Below are positions 42,498-51,478 of a stretch of DNA of 64,000 nucleotides, piece by piece. The translations under genes and the position numbers were made by a program. This DNA comes from Allopontixanthobacter sediminis (GTDB taxonomy: Bacteria > Pseudomonadota > Alphaproteobacteria > Sphingomonadales > Sphingomonadaceae). Positions within the stretch are counted from its first letter, which is position 1. Every line of letters begins with the position of its first letter. The stretch lies in assembly GCF_009828115.1 (NCBI RefSeq), contig NZ_WTYL01000003.1, positions 320,501 to 384,500 of the forward strand, given 5' to 3'. The notes beneath the pieces are model-generated. The model saw only the letters and a list, made by a program, of their open reading frames with translations, did no database searches and had not been told where the DNA came from.

Positions 42498-43639
42498 GCG
42501 CGCAGAACTTGCGCATTGCGGTCCTGAAGGAGCGCGCCGACGGCGAGACACGGGTGGCGATCATTCCCGAAACGGTGAAGAAGTTCACCGCATTGGGGGC
42601 AACCATCGCAGTTGAGGCCGGTGCTGGCGAAGCGGCTTCGGTTTCCGATCAGGCCTATGTGGACGCAGGTGCCGGGATAGGTACAGCGGCCGAGGCTGTG
42701 GCCGGTGCGGATATCGTGCTGGCGGTTCAGGCTCCCGCTGTTGAGTTGTTGCAAGGCGCAAATCCCGGCGCATGGGTCGCGGCATCCTTCGATCCTTTCG
42801 GGCCGCGTGGCCGTGTCGACGCCTATGCAATGGGTGGGTTCGAAGCGCTGGCGATGGAATTCATGCCGCGGATCACCCGCGCGCAAAGCATGGATATCCT
42901 GTCCAGCCAGTCCAATCTGGCCGGATACAAGGCGGTTCTGGCCGCAGCGGACCAATATGGCCGCGCTTTTCCAATGATGATGACCGCAGCGGGCACGATT
43001 ACTGCTGCTCGGGCATTTATCATGGGTGTAGGGGTCGCCGGATTACAGGCGATCGCGACCGCCCGGCGGCTCGGTGCGCAGGTTTCTGCCACGGACGTTC
43101 GCTCGGCTACTAAGGAGCAAATCCAGTCCCTGGGCGCAAAACCGATCTTCGTGGAGGACGTCGCAGGCATCGAAGGCGAAGGAAGCGGCGGTTACGCCAC
43201 CGAGATGTCGGAAGAATACCAGAAGGCGCAGGCCGAACTGGTATCCAGCCACATTGCCAAGCAGGATATCGTGATCACGACGGCGCTCATTCCCGGGCGC
43301 GCCGCGCCGCGCCTTATCTCGGACTCGCAAATTGCCACGATGAAGCCCGGCAGCGTGATCTTCGATCTCGCAGTGGCGCAGGGCGGCAACGTGGAAGGCA
43401 GCGTGCCCGATCAGGTGGTGACCCGCCACGGGGTGAAGATCATGGGCTTTTCCAACACGCCCGCTCACCTGCCCGCCGATGCATCCGCGCTATTTTCCCG
43501 AAACCTGTTTAATTTCCTGAGCGCTTTCTGGGACACGGAAGCGGGCAAGCCGGTGCTGGACGAGGAAATTGGCAACGCCGTGCGGCTGACGCAGGGCGGC
43601 AAAGTGGTCAATGAGCGGTTGCTCGGCTCAGGAGAGTAA
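42494..43639 (+). CDS. pntA: NAD(P) transhydrogenase subunit alpha, part 1 (PntA1)
   Basis: 381 residues, the soluble NAD(H)-binding domain I of proton-pumping transhydrogenase. LRIAVLKERADGETRVAIIP opens the alanine dehydrogenase/PNT N-terminal domain; IMGVGVAGLQAIATARRLGA is the dinucleotide loop, and ITTALIPGRAAP is the mobile-loop region. The start is taken as TTG 42494, immediately before SAQNLRIAV; no ATG or GTG near the family start is available. Alpha is split into two genes, as usual in alphaproteobacteria. Confidence 0.95.
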   Translation: MSAQNLRIAVLKERADGETRVAIIPETVKKFTALGATIAVEAGAGEAASVSDQAYVDAGAGIGTAAEAVAGADIVLAVQAPAVELLQGANPGAWVAASFDPFGPRGRVDAYAMGGFEALAMEFMPRITRAQSMDILSSQSNLAGYKAVLAAADQYGRAFPMMMTAAGTITAARAFIMGVGVAGLQAIATARRLGAQVSATDVRSATKEQIQSLGAKPIFVEDVAGIEGEGSGGYATEMSEEYQKAQAELVSSHIAKQDIVITTALIPGRAAPRLISDSQIATMKPGSVIFDLAVAQGGNVEGSVPDQVVTRHGVKIMGFSNTPAHLPADASALFSRNLFNFLSAFWDTEAGKPVLDEEIGNAVRLTQGGKVVNERLLGSGE

Positions 43640-43641
43640 CC

Positions 43642-43926
43642 TTGGATTTCATCTCAATTCTTTCGATTTTCGTGATGGCCTGTTTCGTAGGTTATTACGT
43701 CGTCTGGTCGGTGACCCCGGCGCTGCACACGCCGTTGATGGCGGTGACCAATGCGATTTCTTCCGTCATTATAGTCGGCGCGCTGGTCGCGGCAGCGGGA
43801 GCGGGTAACCCGGTCGCCAAATGGCTGGGCCTTGCGGGTGTGGTCCTTGCCAGCGTGAACATCTTCGGCGGGTTCGCGGTTACCGCGCGCATGCTGGCGA
43901 TGTACAAGAAGAAGGAGCGCAAGTGA
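43642..43926 (+). CDS. NAD(P) transhydrogenase subunit alpha, part 2 (PntA2)
   Basis: 94 residues with about three membrane helices; contributes the first part of the proton channel. TPLMAVTNAISSVIIVGAL and NIFGGFAVTARMLAMYKKK are standard for this subunit. It starts at TTG 43642, 2 bp after pntA, with aggaga at 43630-43635; the stop overlaps the pntB start in TGATG. Confidence 0.95.
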   Translation: MDFISILSIFVMACFVGYYVVWSVTPALHTPLMAVTNAISSVIIVGALVAAAGAGNPVAKWLGLAGVVLASVNIFGGFAVTARMLAMYKKKERK

Positions 43927-45380
43927 TGCCCTTCTCCTTCTTATCGTCGGGTGTCGAGGGTATCGGCGCCGTTCCCGTATGGGTTCCGCTTGCCTACCTC
44001 GTCGCAGGCGTTTTCTTCATTCTCGCGCTGCGAGGGCTGAGTTCACCTTCCACCAGTCGGACCGGCAACCGTTTCGGCATGGCCGGGATGCTGATCGCGG
44101 TGGTTACCACACTGGTAACGCATGACATTGCCAGCCTGCCGGAAATCCTTGTCGCTATTGCGCTGGGCGGTAGCATTGGTTGGATCATCGCCCGCCGGAT
44201 CGAAATGACCGCGATGCCGCAATTGGTGGCGGCGTTCCACAGCCTCGTTGGCCTGGCTGCGGTGCTGGTGGCGCTGGCCGCGTTCTTCAACCCGACGGCG
44301 TTCGGAATTGCCGACGCGGCAGGGCAGATCCTGACCGTCAGCCGTATCGAGATGGCGCTGGGTGCCGCGATAGGCGCGATTACGTTCTCTGGCTCGGTGA
44401 TCGCCTTTGCGAAGTTGAACGGGAACATGTCCGGTTCGCCGATCATGCTTCCAGGCAGGCACATAATCAACCTGGGCACGCTGATCGCAATCATCGTGCT
44501 GACAGGCCTCTATGCCGTCAGCCCCTTGGGCGGCGCGGGCGAGGGCTGGATGTTCTGGGCGATCGTAATTGCGGCGTTCATCATCGGCTTCCTGCTGATC
44601 ATTCCCATCGGCGGTGCGGATATGCCGGTGGTGGTGTCGATGCTGAACAGCTACTCCGGCTGGGCAGCGGCGGCGATGGGGTTCACGCTGGGCAACACCG
44701 CGATGATCATCACCGGCGCGCTGGTGGGCAGTTCGGGCGCGATCCTGAGTTACATCATGTGCAAGGCGATGAACCGCAGTTTCATCTCGGTAATCGCAGG
44801 CGGCTTCGGTGCCGAGGCGAGTTCCGGAGGGGACGGGGTCAAAAGTGACCGGCCGTGGAAACGCGGCAGCGCGGAAGATGCCGCGTTCCTGCTGCAGGAA
44901 GCGGAAAACGTCATCATCGTCCCGGGCTACGGCATGGCGGTGGCGCAGGCGCAGCACGCCCTGCGTGAAATGGGCGATGTCCTGAAGGAGAAGGGCGTCA
45001 ACGTCCGTTACGCAATTCACCCGGTGGCGGGCCGGATGCCGGGGCATATGAACGTCCTGCTGGCGGAATCCAACGTGCCCTATGACGAGGTTTTCGAGCT
45101 GGAGGACATAAACAGCGAGTTTGCCCAGGCCGATGTGGCCTTCATCATCGGGGCGAACGACGTGGTCAATCCGGCCGCCAAGACCGACAAATCAAGTCCG
45201 ATTTACGGTATGCCGGTGTTCGACGTGGAAAAAGCCAAGACGGTCATGTTCATCAAGCGCAGCATGGGCGGGGTGGGCTATGCCGGGGTCGACAACGACG
45301 TGTTCTACATGGACCAGACGATGATGCTGCTCGCCGATGCGAAGAAAATGGTCGAAGAAATCATCAAGCACCTCGACTGA
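43926..45380 (+). CDS. pntB: NAD(P) transhydrogenase subunit beta
   Basis: 484 residues. Membrane domain of about nine helices, then the soluble NADP(H)-binding domain III beginning near residue 310 (VIIVPGYGMAVAQAQHAL; later ADVAFIIGANDVVNPAAK and MPVFDVEKAKTVMFIKRSM). With PntA1/A2 it uses the proton gradient to move hydride from NADH to NADP+, supplying NADPH. ATG 43926 (MPFSFLSSG) is coupled to pntA2. Confidence 0.97.
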   Translation: MPFSFLSSGVEGIGAVPVWVPLAYLVAGVFFILALRGLSSPSTSRTGNRFGMAGMLIAVVTTLVTHDIASLPEILVAIALGGSIGWIIARRIEMTAMPQLVAAFHSLVGLAAVLVALAAFFNPTAFGIADAAGQILTVSRIEMALGAAIGAITFSGSVIAFAKLNGNMSGSPIMLPGRHIINLGTLIAIIVLTGLYAVSPLGGAGEGWMFWAIVIAAFIIGFLLIIPIGGADMPVVVSMLNSYSGWAAAAMGFTLGNTAMIITGALVGSSGAILSYIMCKAMNRSFISVIAGGFGAEASSGGDGVKSDRPWKRGSAEDAAFLLQEAENVIIVPGYGMAVAQAQHALREMGDVLKEKGVNVRYAIHPVAGRMPGHMNVLLAESNVPYDEVFELEDINSEFAQADVAFIIGANDVVNPAAKTDKSSPIYGMPVFDVEKAKTVMFIKRSMGGVGYAGVDNDVFYMDQTMMLLADAKKMVEEIIKHLD

Positions 45381-45384
45381 TCCG

Positions 45385-45723
45385 ATGCGCAAACTTCTCT
45401 TGTTCGTGGCGCTGGTGGCGGGCGTGGTCGCGCTCGGGATCAGTACCGGTGCGGTTGACGCTGTGGTGGAATGGCGCGTTAAATCGGGCTTGATGGACGC
45501 CGGTATCGGGGAAAAGCGCGCGACCTGCATGGCGGCGCGAATGACCGACCGGCTTGGCATCCTGCAATTGCGCAAATTGCAGAATATGCAGGCGAAGGAC
45601 GGTGAGACAGTGGAGCCAACCGGGCTCGGCGATTACATCAAGCGGGTCCGGCGGATACGGGACGCCGAAGTGGTCGCCGTCACGGGTAGTTCCGCAGCCC
45701 TGTGCGCCGTCGGGATCGGTTAA
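45385..45723 (+). CDS. Hypothetical small exported or membrane-anchored protein
   Basis: 112 residues. An N-terminal hydrophobic helix (KLLLFVALVAGVVALGIS) could be a signal anchor. The rest is helical and basic, with two Cys (RATCMAARMTDR and AALCAVGIG). No family recognised. It starts 5 bp after pntB, so it is probably the last gene of the pnt operon, and converges on the DUF2147 gene. Confidence 0.65.
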   Translation: MRKLLLFVALVAGVVALGISTGAVDAVVEWRVKSGLMDAGIGEKRATCMAARMTDRLGILQLRKLQNMQAKDGETVEPTGLGDYIKRVRRIRDAEVVAVTGSSAALCAVGIG

Positions 45724-45734
45724 GCTACGGCGGG

Positions 45735-46151
45735 TTACAGCCGGGTGAAAGTCACAGTCCGGCAGAACACGGAAACGCATCCCTTTACCTTCAGCTTCGA
45801 TCCCTCGCGGGCTAGGTCGGCGCTGAAATAGCGGCCTTCCTGCGGACTGTATCCCTTGCCCTCGAACCCGTCGCCATCGGGTGTCAGGTTCCAGAAAATC
45901 CGTTTGCCGAGTAGTTTCTCGTCGCGCTTGGCCTTGTCGGGATTTTTCGTGTCGCGGGCCCCGCCGTCAGGTTCCTTCACCAGAAACTGGTCGATCTTGC
46001 CGCAGATCGCAGTGCCGCATTTGTAAAAGGAAATTACCGAAGTGGCGTCATCGGTCTTCCATTTGCCCAGTATCGATGCGGGAGCGGCGAGTGCGGGGGT
46101 GGCGGTAAGCACGGCAGCAAGCGCAAGCGGCGTTATGGTCGCAATTCGCAT
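45735..46151 (-). CDS. DUF2147 secreted protein
   Basis: 138 residues with a Sec signal (MRIATITPLALAAVLTATPALA). The mature part begins PASILGKWKTDD, then VISFYKCGTAICGKID and GKRIFWNL, the lipocalin-like DUF2147 pattern; Cys occur in pairs suitable for disulfides (YKCGTAIC, GCVSVFC). Function unknown; periplasmic. ATG 46151 is preferred to TTG two codons upstream. It is divergent from the beta-helix operon. Confidence 0.85.
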   Translation of the reverse strand: MRIATITPLALAAVLTATPALAAPASILGKWKTDDATSVISFYKCGTAICGKIDQFLVKEPDGGARDTKNPDKAKRDEKLLGKRIFWNLTPDGDGFEGKGYSPQEGRYFSADLAREGSKLKVKGCVSVFCRTVTFTRL

Positions 46152-46248
46152 TTTCAATCCTCGTTACGGGTGGAAACGGGCTTCGTTTCACACCTTGGTT
46201 TCGCGGCAATTCTGGCGCATCATGGAAACAATGTGGAGAGGAAATGTC

Positions 46249-47463
46249 ATGATCAAGCTGAACCTTGCCTGTGGAACGGCGGTCATGCTGCTCGCTTGGG
46301 CGCCTTACGTTCAGGCCAAAGACGTCGCGATCGCGGCTGGGGAAGGCGCGCAGATGCGCCTCCAGGAAGCGCTGATAATGGCAGAACCGGGCGATACCTT
46401 GGTTCTGGATGCGGGAAAATTCGTGCTCTCCGACGGGCTGTCGCTCGACGTTGACGGGGTTACCATCCGCGGGGCGGGGATGGACCGCACCGTGCTGGAT
46501 TTCACTGGTCAGATGGACGCGGGGGAGGGTCTGCTGGTGACGTCCGACGGCGTCACCCTGCGCGACTTCGCGCTCGAAAACCCAAAGGGGGACGGTATCA
46601 AGTCCAAGGGCGCGGACAACATCGTCTATCACCGCGTCCGCGTCACCTGGACCGGCGGCCCTTCAGCCAGCAATGGTGCGTACGGCATCTATCCGGTTGA
46701 GAGCACAAATGTCCTGATCGACGGGGTCAAGGTATCCGGTGCCTCCGACGCGGGCATCTATGTCGGGCAAAGCAGCAAGATTACCGTCCGCAATTCGATT
46801 GCCGAGGCGAACGTCGCCGGGATCGAGATCGAGAACAGCCGCGATGCGCTGGTCGAAAACAACATGGCGGTCCGCAACACCGGCGGCATCCTGGTGTTCG
46901 ACCTGCCCAATTTGCCGGTGATGGGCGGCGGCAACGTGATCCTCCGGCGGAATCTGGTGGTCGACAACGACACGGCCAATTTCGCGCCGCCGGGTAATAT
47001 TGTCGCCAGCATCCGCCGGGGGACGGGGATCCTGGTGATGGCGAATGACGGGGTCCTGATCGAAGACAATGTCCTCAGCAATAATCCGACCGCGCATGTC
47101 ATGGTGATCGCCTATACGCAGCCCTACGAGGACGAGCGCTACAACCCGTTCGCGCGCAATGTCGTGGTCGGTGAAAACGCCTTCGGACGCGGCGGCGACG
47201 ACCCGCAGATGGGCGGAGCAGAGATGCTGGTTGCAGCATTTGGCGGCGCGCTGCCCCCGGTGATGTGGGACGGCGTTTCGCAGGGCGATACCGGCCTGAC
47301 CGTCAGCGAAGGGGTTACCGGTTGGTCGCTTAATCTGGCAAAGCCGGGTCAGGACCCTGCGACGGGCCAGCCGGCGCCGCTCGATGTTCCGCAGCCCGGT
47401 TACAGCTTCGATACTGCCTCCGTCGGTGCGCCCGCTGAACTGGAGGCGCGTCTGACGTCATGA
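46249..47463 (+). CDS. Secreted parallel beta-helix protein, SO2930-partner type
   Basis: 404 residues from ATG 46249 after gagagg. Signal peptide to about VQA-KD (residue 23). The mature chain repeats short strands with Asn/Asp turns (VTIRGAGMDRTVLDF, VLIDGVKVSGASDAGIYV, ITVRNSIAEANVAGIEIENS, VLIEDNVLSNN), a right-handed beta-helix as in pectate-lyase-type and NosD-like proteins. It is coupled by ATGA to a diheme cytochrome, the pairing known for SO2930-type cytochromes. No catalytic activity can be assigned. Confidence 0.88.
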   Translation: MIKLNLACGTAVMLLAWAPYVQAKDVAIAAGEGAQMRLQEALIMAEPGDTLVLDAGKFVLSDGLSLDVDGVTIRGAGMDRTVLDFTGQMDAGEGLLVTSDGVTLRDFALENPKGDGIKSKGADNIVYHRVRVTWTGGPSASNGAYGIYPVESTNVLIDGVKVSGASDAGIYVGQSSKITVRNSIAEANVAGIEIENSRDALVENNMAVRNTGGILVFDLPNLPVMGGGNVILRRNLVVDNDTANFAPPGNIVASIRRGTGILVMANDGVLIEDNVLSNNPTAHVMVIAYTQPYEDERYNPFARNVVVGENAFGRGGDDPQMGGAEMLVAAFGGALPPVMWDGVSQGDTGLTVSEGVTGWSLNLAKPGQDPATGQPAPLDVPQPGYSFDTASVGAPAELEARLTS

Positions 47464-48479
47464 GGCCGCGCAATGTCCTGTTGGTCCTGGCGGCTGCGAG
47501 CCTCGGGGCGGCGGCGCTCGCGGCTCCGCTAGCCGCGCCCCGCGCCGTGAACGATATTGCGGTCAGCCAGACCCCGCTACCCGGAAAGCTGTCGGACTTC
47601 GGATTTTTCGCTGATCCGTTGCGCCAGTTTCCCTCGTCCGGCGTTACCGCCTACCGGCTCAACACACCGCTGTATTCGGACGGGGCGGAGAAACTTCGGT
47701 TCCTCTATCTGCCGGAGGGCACCAGCGCTGGGTCTGACGGAGAGGGCCTGCTGGTCCTGCCGGTCGGGGCTGCGCTCATCAAGACGTTTGCCTTCGGGGA
47801 AGGCGATGACCGCCGGTTGATCGAAACGCGGGTGCTGCTCCACCGGGCCGATGGCTGGACGGCGTTGCCATATCGGTGGAACGATGCGCAGACCGAAGCC
47901 ACGCTGGCCATTGCCGGCGGGCGGGTGAACCTGACAACGCCCGAAGGAGAAGCAATCAGTTACCGGGTGCCGAACAAGAACCAGTGCAAGGAATGCCACG
48001 GAGTGGGCGGGGAAGTGATCCCCATCGGGCCCAAGGCGCGAAATTTGTCCACTGCTTGGCTTCAAGGGATGGTGACTAGCGGGCATCTCGACCGCGTACC
48101 CTCCGGCTCGGACAAACTGCCGGTCTGGGAACACCGCAGCGATGCCGAGGCGGCATCCGTCGCCCGGGCCTACCTCGATGTAAACTGCGCCCACTGCCAC
48201 CGTCCGGGCGCGACCGCTTCCAATTCCGGGCTCGACCTGCGGTGGGAGCAGGACGATCCCCAGGCCCTCGGTATCGGCAAACGTCCTGTCGCCGCAGGCC
48301 GCGGTTCGGGCGGACTGCTGTTTGACGTGGTCCCCGGTAAGTCCGGGGAATCGATCTTGGCGCACCGGATGAAAAGTCTCGAACCGGGCGTCGCGATGCC
48401 CGAACTTGGCAAGTCGACCGTGGACAAGGACGGCGTGGCAGCGGTCGAGCAATGGATCCGGGAAATGCCGTCGAGATGA
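47460..48479 (+). CDS. SO2930-family diheme c-type cytochrome
   Basis: 339 residues with a signal peptide (VLLVLAAASLGAAALA). Two CXXCH haem sites, CKECH near residue 177 and CAHCH near residue 243; the N-terminal half (PLYSDGAEKLRFLYLPEG) is the beta-rich part found in this family. Predicted periplasmic electron carrier or small oxidoreductase; donor and acceptor unknown. It overlaps both neighbours by 4 bp (ATGA), so three proteins are made together. Confidence 0.9.
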   Translation: MRPRNVLLVLAAASLGAAALAAPLAAPRAVNDIAVSQTPLPGKLSDFGFFADPLRQFPSSGVTAYRLNTPLYSDGAEKLRFLYLPEGTSAGSDGEGLLVLPVGAALIKTFAFGEGDDRRLIETRVLLHRADGWTALPYRWNDAQTEATLAIAGGRVNLTTPEGEAISYRVPNKNQCKECHGVGGEVIPIGPKARNLSTAWLQGMVTSGHLDRVPSGSDKLPVWEHRSDAEAASVARAYLDVNCAHCHRPGATASNSGLDLRWEQDDPQALGIGKRPVAAGRGSGGLLFDVVPGKSGESILAHRMKSLEPGVAMPELGKSTVDKDGVAAVEQWIREMPSR

Positions 48480-49441
48480 GAGCGCTGTTCAAGGGTTTGC
48501 TGGTGCTGGTAACGGTGCTGGTGGCTGCCTTCCTGTTCTTCCGCACGCCCGATACCGATCCGGCGGAGATGCGCGCCAAATACGGCGGCCCGCCCTCGCA
48601 GTTTGTCGACCTCGACAACGGTCTGACGGTTCATGTCCGCGACGAAGGGCCGCGCGATGCGCCGGCAATCGTCCTGCTGCACGGTTCCAACGCCGATTTG
48701 CACACGTGGCAGGAATGGGTCCGACTGCTGGGCCAGGATTACCGGATCATCCGTTTCGACCAGATCGGCCACGGGCTGACCGGACCCGCGCCGAACGGGG
48801 ACTATTCTACCGCGGCATTCGTTGAAACGGTCGACCAAGTGGCGTCCTCGCTGGGGCTGGAACGCTTCATTCTCGGCGGCAATTCCATGGGCGGGCAGAT
48901 CGCGATGGCCTATGCCATCGCCCATCCGGACAGACTGGACGCATTGATCCTGGTCGATGCCGGGGGCGCGCCGCAACCGGGCGAGGGAGGTAGCGGGAAC
49001 ATCGGCTTTACTATCGCCCGGATGCCGGTGGTAAACCAGTTGATGACGCAGATCACTCCCCGACCGATCATCGAGCAGAGCTTGTCCCAAAGCGTATCGA
49101 ACCAGGCGGTGGTGACCCCTCAGGCGGTGGACCGATATTGGGAATTGCTGCGGTATCCAGGAAACCGCGCCGCAACGCTGGCCCGGTTTGGCAAGCCCGC
49201 CGAGGCTTTTACGGACGCACAAGTCGCCCGGGTCACCGTGCCGACCCTGATCATCTGGGGCGAGGACGATGCGCTGATCCCGTTTTCTTCGGCCGCATGG
49301 TTTGCGAAAAACTTGCCCGAATCGACCCTCGTTTCCTATCCTGGAATTGGGCACCTGCCGATGGAAGAGGCTCCCGTAAGGAGTGCGGATGCAGTCCGGG
49401 AATGGCTTGGTGAACCGGCGTTAGCCACTGCTGTCCGCTGA
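48476..49441 (+). CDS. Membrane-anchored alpha/beta hydrolase
   Basis: 321 residues. An N-terminal hydrophobic helix (LLVLVTVLVAAFLFF) precedes an alpha/beta hydrolase: oxyanion HGSN, nucleophile GGNSMGG, acid in WGEDDALIP and His in GIGHLPMEE. It would face the periplasm. Third gene of the beta-helix/cytochrome unit by ATGA overlap. Substrate unknown. Confidence 0.9.
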   Translation: MRALFKGLLVLVTVLVAAFLFFRTPDTDPAEMRAKYGGPPSQFVDLDNGLTVHVRDEGPRDAPAIVLLHGSNADLHTWQEWVRLLGQDYRIIRFDQIGHGLTGPAPNGDYSTAAFVETVDQVASSLGLERFILGGNSMGGQIAMAYAIAHPDRLDALILVDAGGAPQPGEGGSGNIGFTIARMPVVNQLMTQITPRPIIEQSLSQSVSNQAVVTPQAVDRYWELLRYPGNRAATLARFGKPAEAFTDAQVARVTVPTLIIWGEDDALIPFSSAAWFAKNLPESTLVSYPGIGHLPMEEAPVRSADAVREWLGEPALATAVR

Positions 49442-49549
49442 TTCCGCGGCGTGCCGCAAGCCGCTGGACCTGCGCCGTTGCTGTGGTAAGCCTTGTGCAC
49501 GTGCCGGGGCCACAAGCAGGGTGAACGGTCGTTTCAGGGAAGTAATTCG

Positions 49550-50245
49550 TTGCGCAAATTGGGTCTGATAGGGGGGATGAACTGGATCTCCACCCTGACA
49601 TATATCGAGCTGATCAACCGCCGGGTGCAGCGCCGGGCGGATGCGCGCGCAACCGCACCCCTCGTCGTGGAAAGTCTCGATTTTGGCCAGCTGGAGGGTT
49701 TGCGCGAAGGGAAGGATTGGGAAGCCGCCGCTGGGATGGTGGTAGATTCAGCCGGCCGACTGGAGCAGGCTGGCGCCGAGGGCCTGGTGATCTGCGCCAA
49801 CACAATGCACAAATACTATGACCGCGTGGTCGCTGCTGTCGGTATCCCGGTGATCCACGTGGCGGATTGCCTTGGTGCCCGGATGGCCCGTGAAGGTGTC
49901 ACCAACGCAGCGCTGATCGGCCGCCGGAATGTGATGACCGAAAGCTTCTTCCGCGAACGGCTGGTCAGCCACGGGATCGACCTGATGCCGCCGAAGATGG
50001 ATAACGTCGAAGTGATCGACCGGATCATTTACGAGGAGTTGATGGTCGGCAAGGCGAGCCGTGACGCCCAGCGGGCGCTTAAAACCATTATTACCCAGAA
50101 AGAACAGGCCGGCGCCAAGGCGATCGTGCTGGCGTGCACCGAACTCGAATTGGTGGTGGATATCGACGCAAACGTCCTGCCGATATTCGATTCCACGCGA
50201 ACCCACTGCGATGCGGCGGTCGATTGGATGATGGGTACGGATTGA
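49550..50245 (+). CDS. Aspartate/glutamate racemase family protein
   Basis: 231 residues beginning with TTG 49550 (LRKLGLIGGMNWISTLTYIE) after aggga at 49536-49540; no ATG is near the GGMNW start motif. The two catalytic Cys are in VICANTMHK and VLACTELEL, and the family GGM-W-ST start is present. It interconverts L and D acidic amino acids, or acts on related substrates. Unlinked functionally to its neighbours. Confidence 0.92.
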   Translation: MRKLGLIGGMNWISTLTYIELINRRVQRRADARATAPLVVESLDFGQLEGLREGKDWEAAAGMVVDSAGRLEQAGAEGLVICANTMHKYYDRVVAAVGIPVIHVADCLGARMAREGVTNAALIGRRNVMTESFFRERLVSHGIDLMPPKMDNVEVIDRIIYEELMVGKASRDAQRALKTIITQKEQAGAKAIVLACTELELVVDIDANVLPIFDSTRTHCDAAVDWMMGTD

Positions 50246-50317
50246 CACCGCAATCGTACCTGTTGCCAGATTGTTCCCGTTGTTTGCGGGTCCGGCATCT
50301 CCTAAGTCCGCTGGCAC

Positions 50318-51478
50318 ATGACCCGTGCCCCCTTCGCCGCTGACCCCACCCGATCGCGCGGCCGCGAGTTTGCCGAAAACCGCGAAGGCGCACGAGGACC
50401 GCGGAGCGAATTCCAGCGCGACCGTGACCGGATCATCCATTCGATCGCGTTCCGGCGGCTCCGCAGCAAGACACAGGTCTTCATCGCGCCCGACGGGGAC
50501 CATTACCGTACCCGGCTGACCCATAGTCTCGAGGTTGCCCAGATCGGCCGCGTGATCGCCCGCACCCTCGGCCTCGACGAAGACCTGACCGAGGCGCTGT
50601 GCCTCGCACATGACATCGGCCATCCGCCGTTCGGGCATGCAGGGGAGGATGCCCTTTCGCAGGCGATGGCGGAGCACGGCGGCTTCAATCACAACGCGCA
50701 GTCGCTGCGGACCCTGATGCGGATCGAGAGCCCCTATTGCGACCATCAGGGGCTGAACCTGACCTGGGAACTGCTGGAAGGGTTGGCCAAACACAACGGT
50801 CCGGTTGCGCAGCCGGGCTGGGCACTGTCGGAGCTGGACACCGCATTTCCGCTCAAGCTGGGCGATTATCCATCCCTCGAAGCGCAGATCGCGTCGATTT
50901 CCGACGATATTGCTTACGACAATCATGACATCGACGATGGACTGCGCGCCGGGTTTCTGCAGCTGGATGACCTGCTAACTCTGGATTTCGTCGCGGACCA
51001 GTGGCGGACCGTCGAAAAGCGCTTCCCACATGCTACGCGCGAACGGCAGTTGCGCGAACTTGTCCGGGGGCAAATCGGACTGATGGTGAATGATGTAATC
51101 GAACACACCCGGGCCGTGGTGGCAGGGTATACCTCAATCGACGAAATCCGCGGTGCCGGCACGGTGCTCGGCACGTTCTCGCCCGCGATGCAGGCAGACG
51201 AGCGGAAGCTGAAGAAATTCATGTACGACCGGCTCTATTATCATCCCGAACAGAGAGCGACAGCACAGCGCGCAACCGAAGTCGTTGCGAAGCTGTTTGC
51301 CGCGTTCGCGCAGGATAACCGGCTGCTTGAAGAACGCTGGTACCACTCACTGCCCGACGCCCAGCCGCAGCGCAGCCGCCATATTGCCGATTACATCGCA
51401 GGCATGACCGACCGTTTCGCGATCGACCAGTGCGCGAAGATTTACGGCGAAGTGCCGGAGGGCCTGAGCAATGTTTAG
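50318..51478 (+). CDS. Deoxyguanosinetriphosphate triphosphohydrolase-like protein
   Basis: 386 residues, HD-domain dNTPase of the short, non-E. coli Dgt type. YRTRLTHSLEV and CLAHDIGHPPFGHAGE supply the HD metal ligands; ASISDDIAYDNHDIDD supplies the second Asp. It splits dNTPs to nucleoside and triphosphate and can restrict phage, but the usual view is dNTP control. Stop overlaps the next gene by 8 bp. Confidence 0.94.
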   Translation: MTRAPFAADPTRSRGREFAENREGARGPRSEFQRDRDRIIHSIAFRRLRSKTQVFIAPDGDHYRTRLTHSLEVAQIGRVIARTLGLDEDLTEALCLAHDIGHPPFGHAGEDALSQAMAEHGGFNHNAQSLRTLMRIESPYCDHQGLNLTWELLEGLAKHNGPVAQPGWALSELDTAFPLKLGDYPSLEAQIASISDDIAYDNHDIDDGLRAGFLQLDDLLTLDFVADQWRTVEKRFPHATRERQLRELVRGQIGLMVNDVIEHTRAVVAGYTSIDEIRGAGTVLGTFSPAMQADERKLKKFMYDRLYYHPEQRATAQRATEVVAKLFAAFAQDNRLLEERWYHSLPDAQPQRSRHIADYIAGMTDRFAIDQCAKIYGEVPEGLSNV

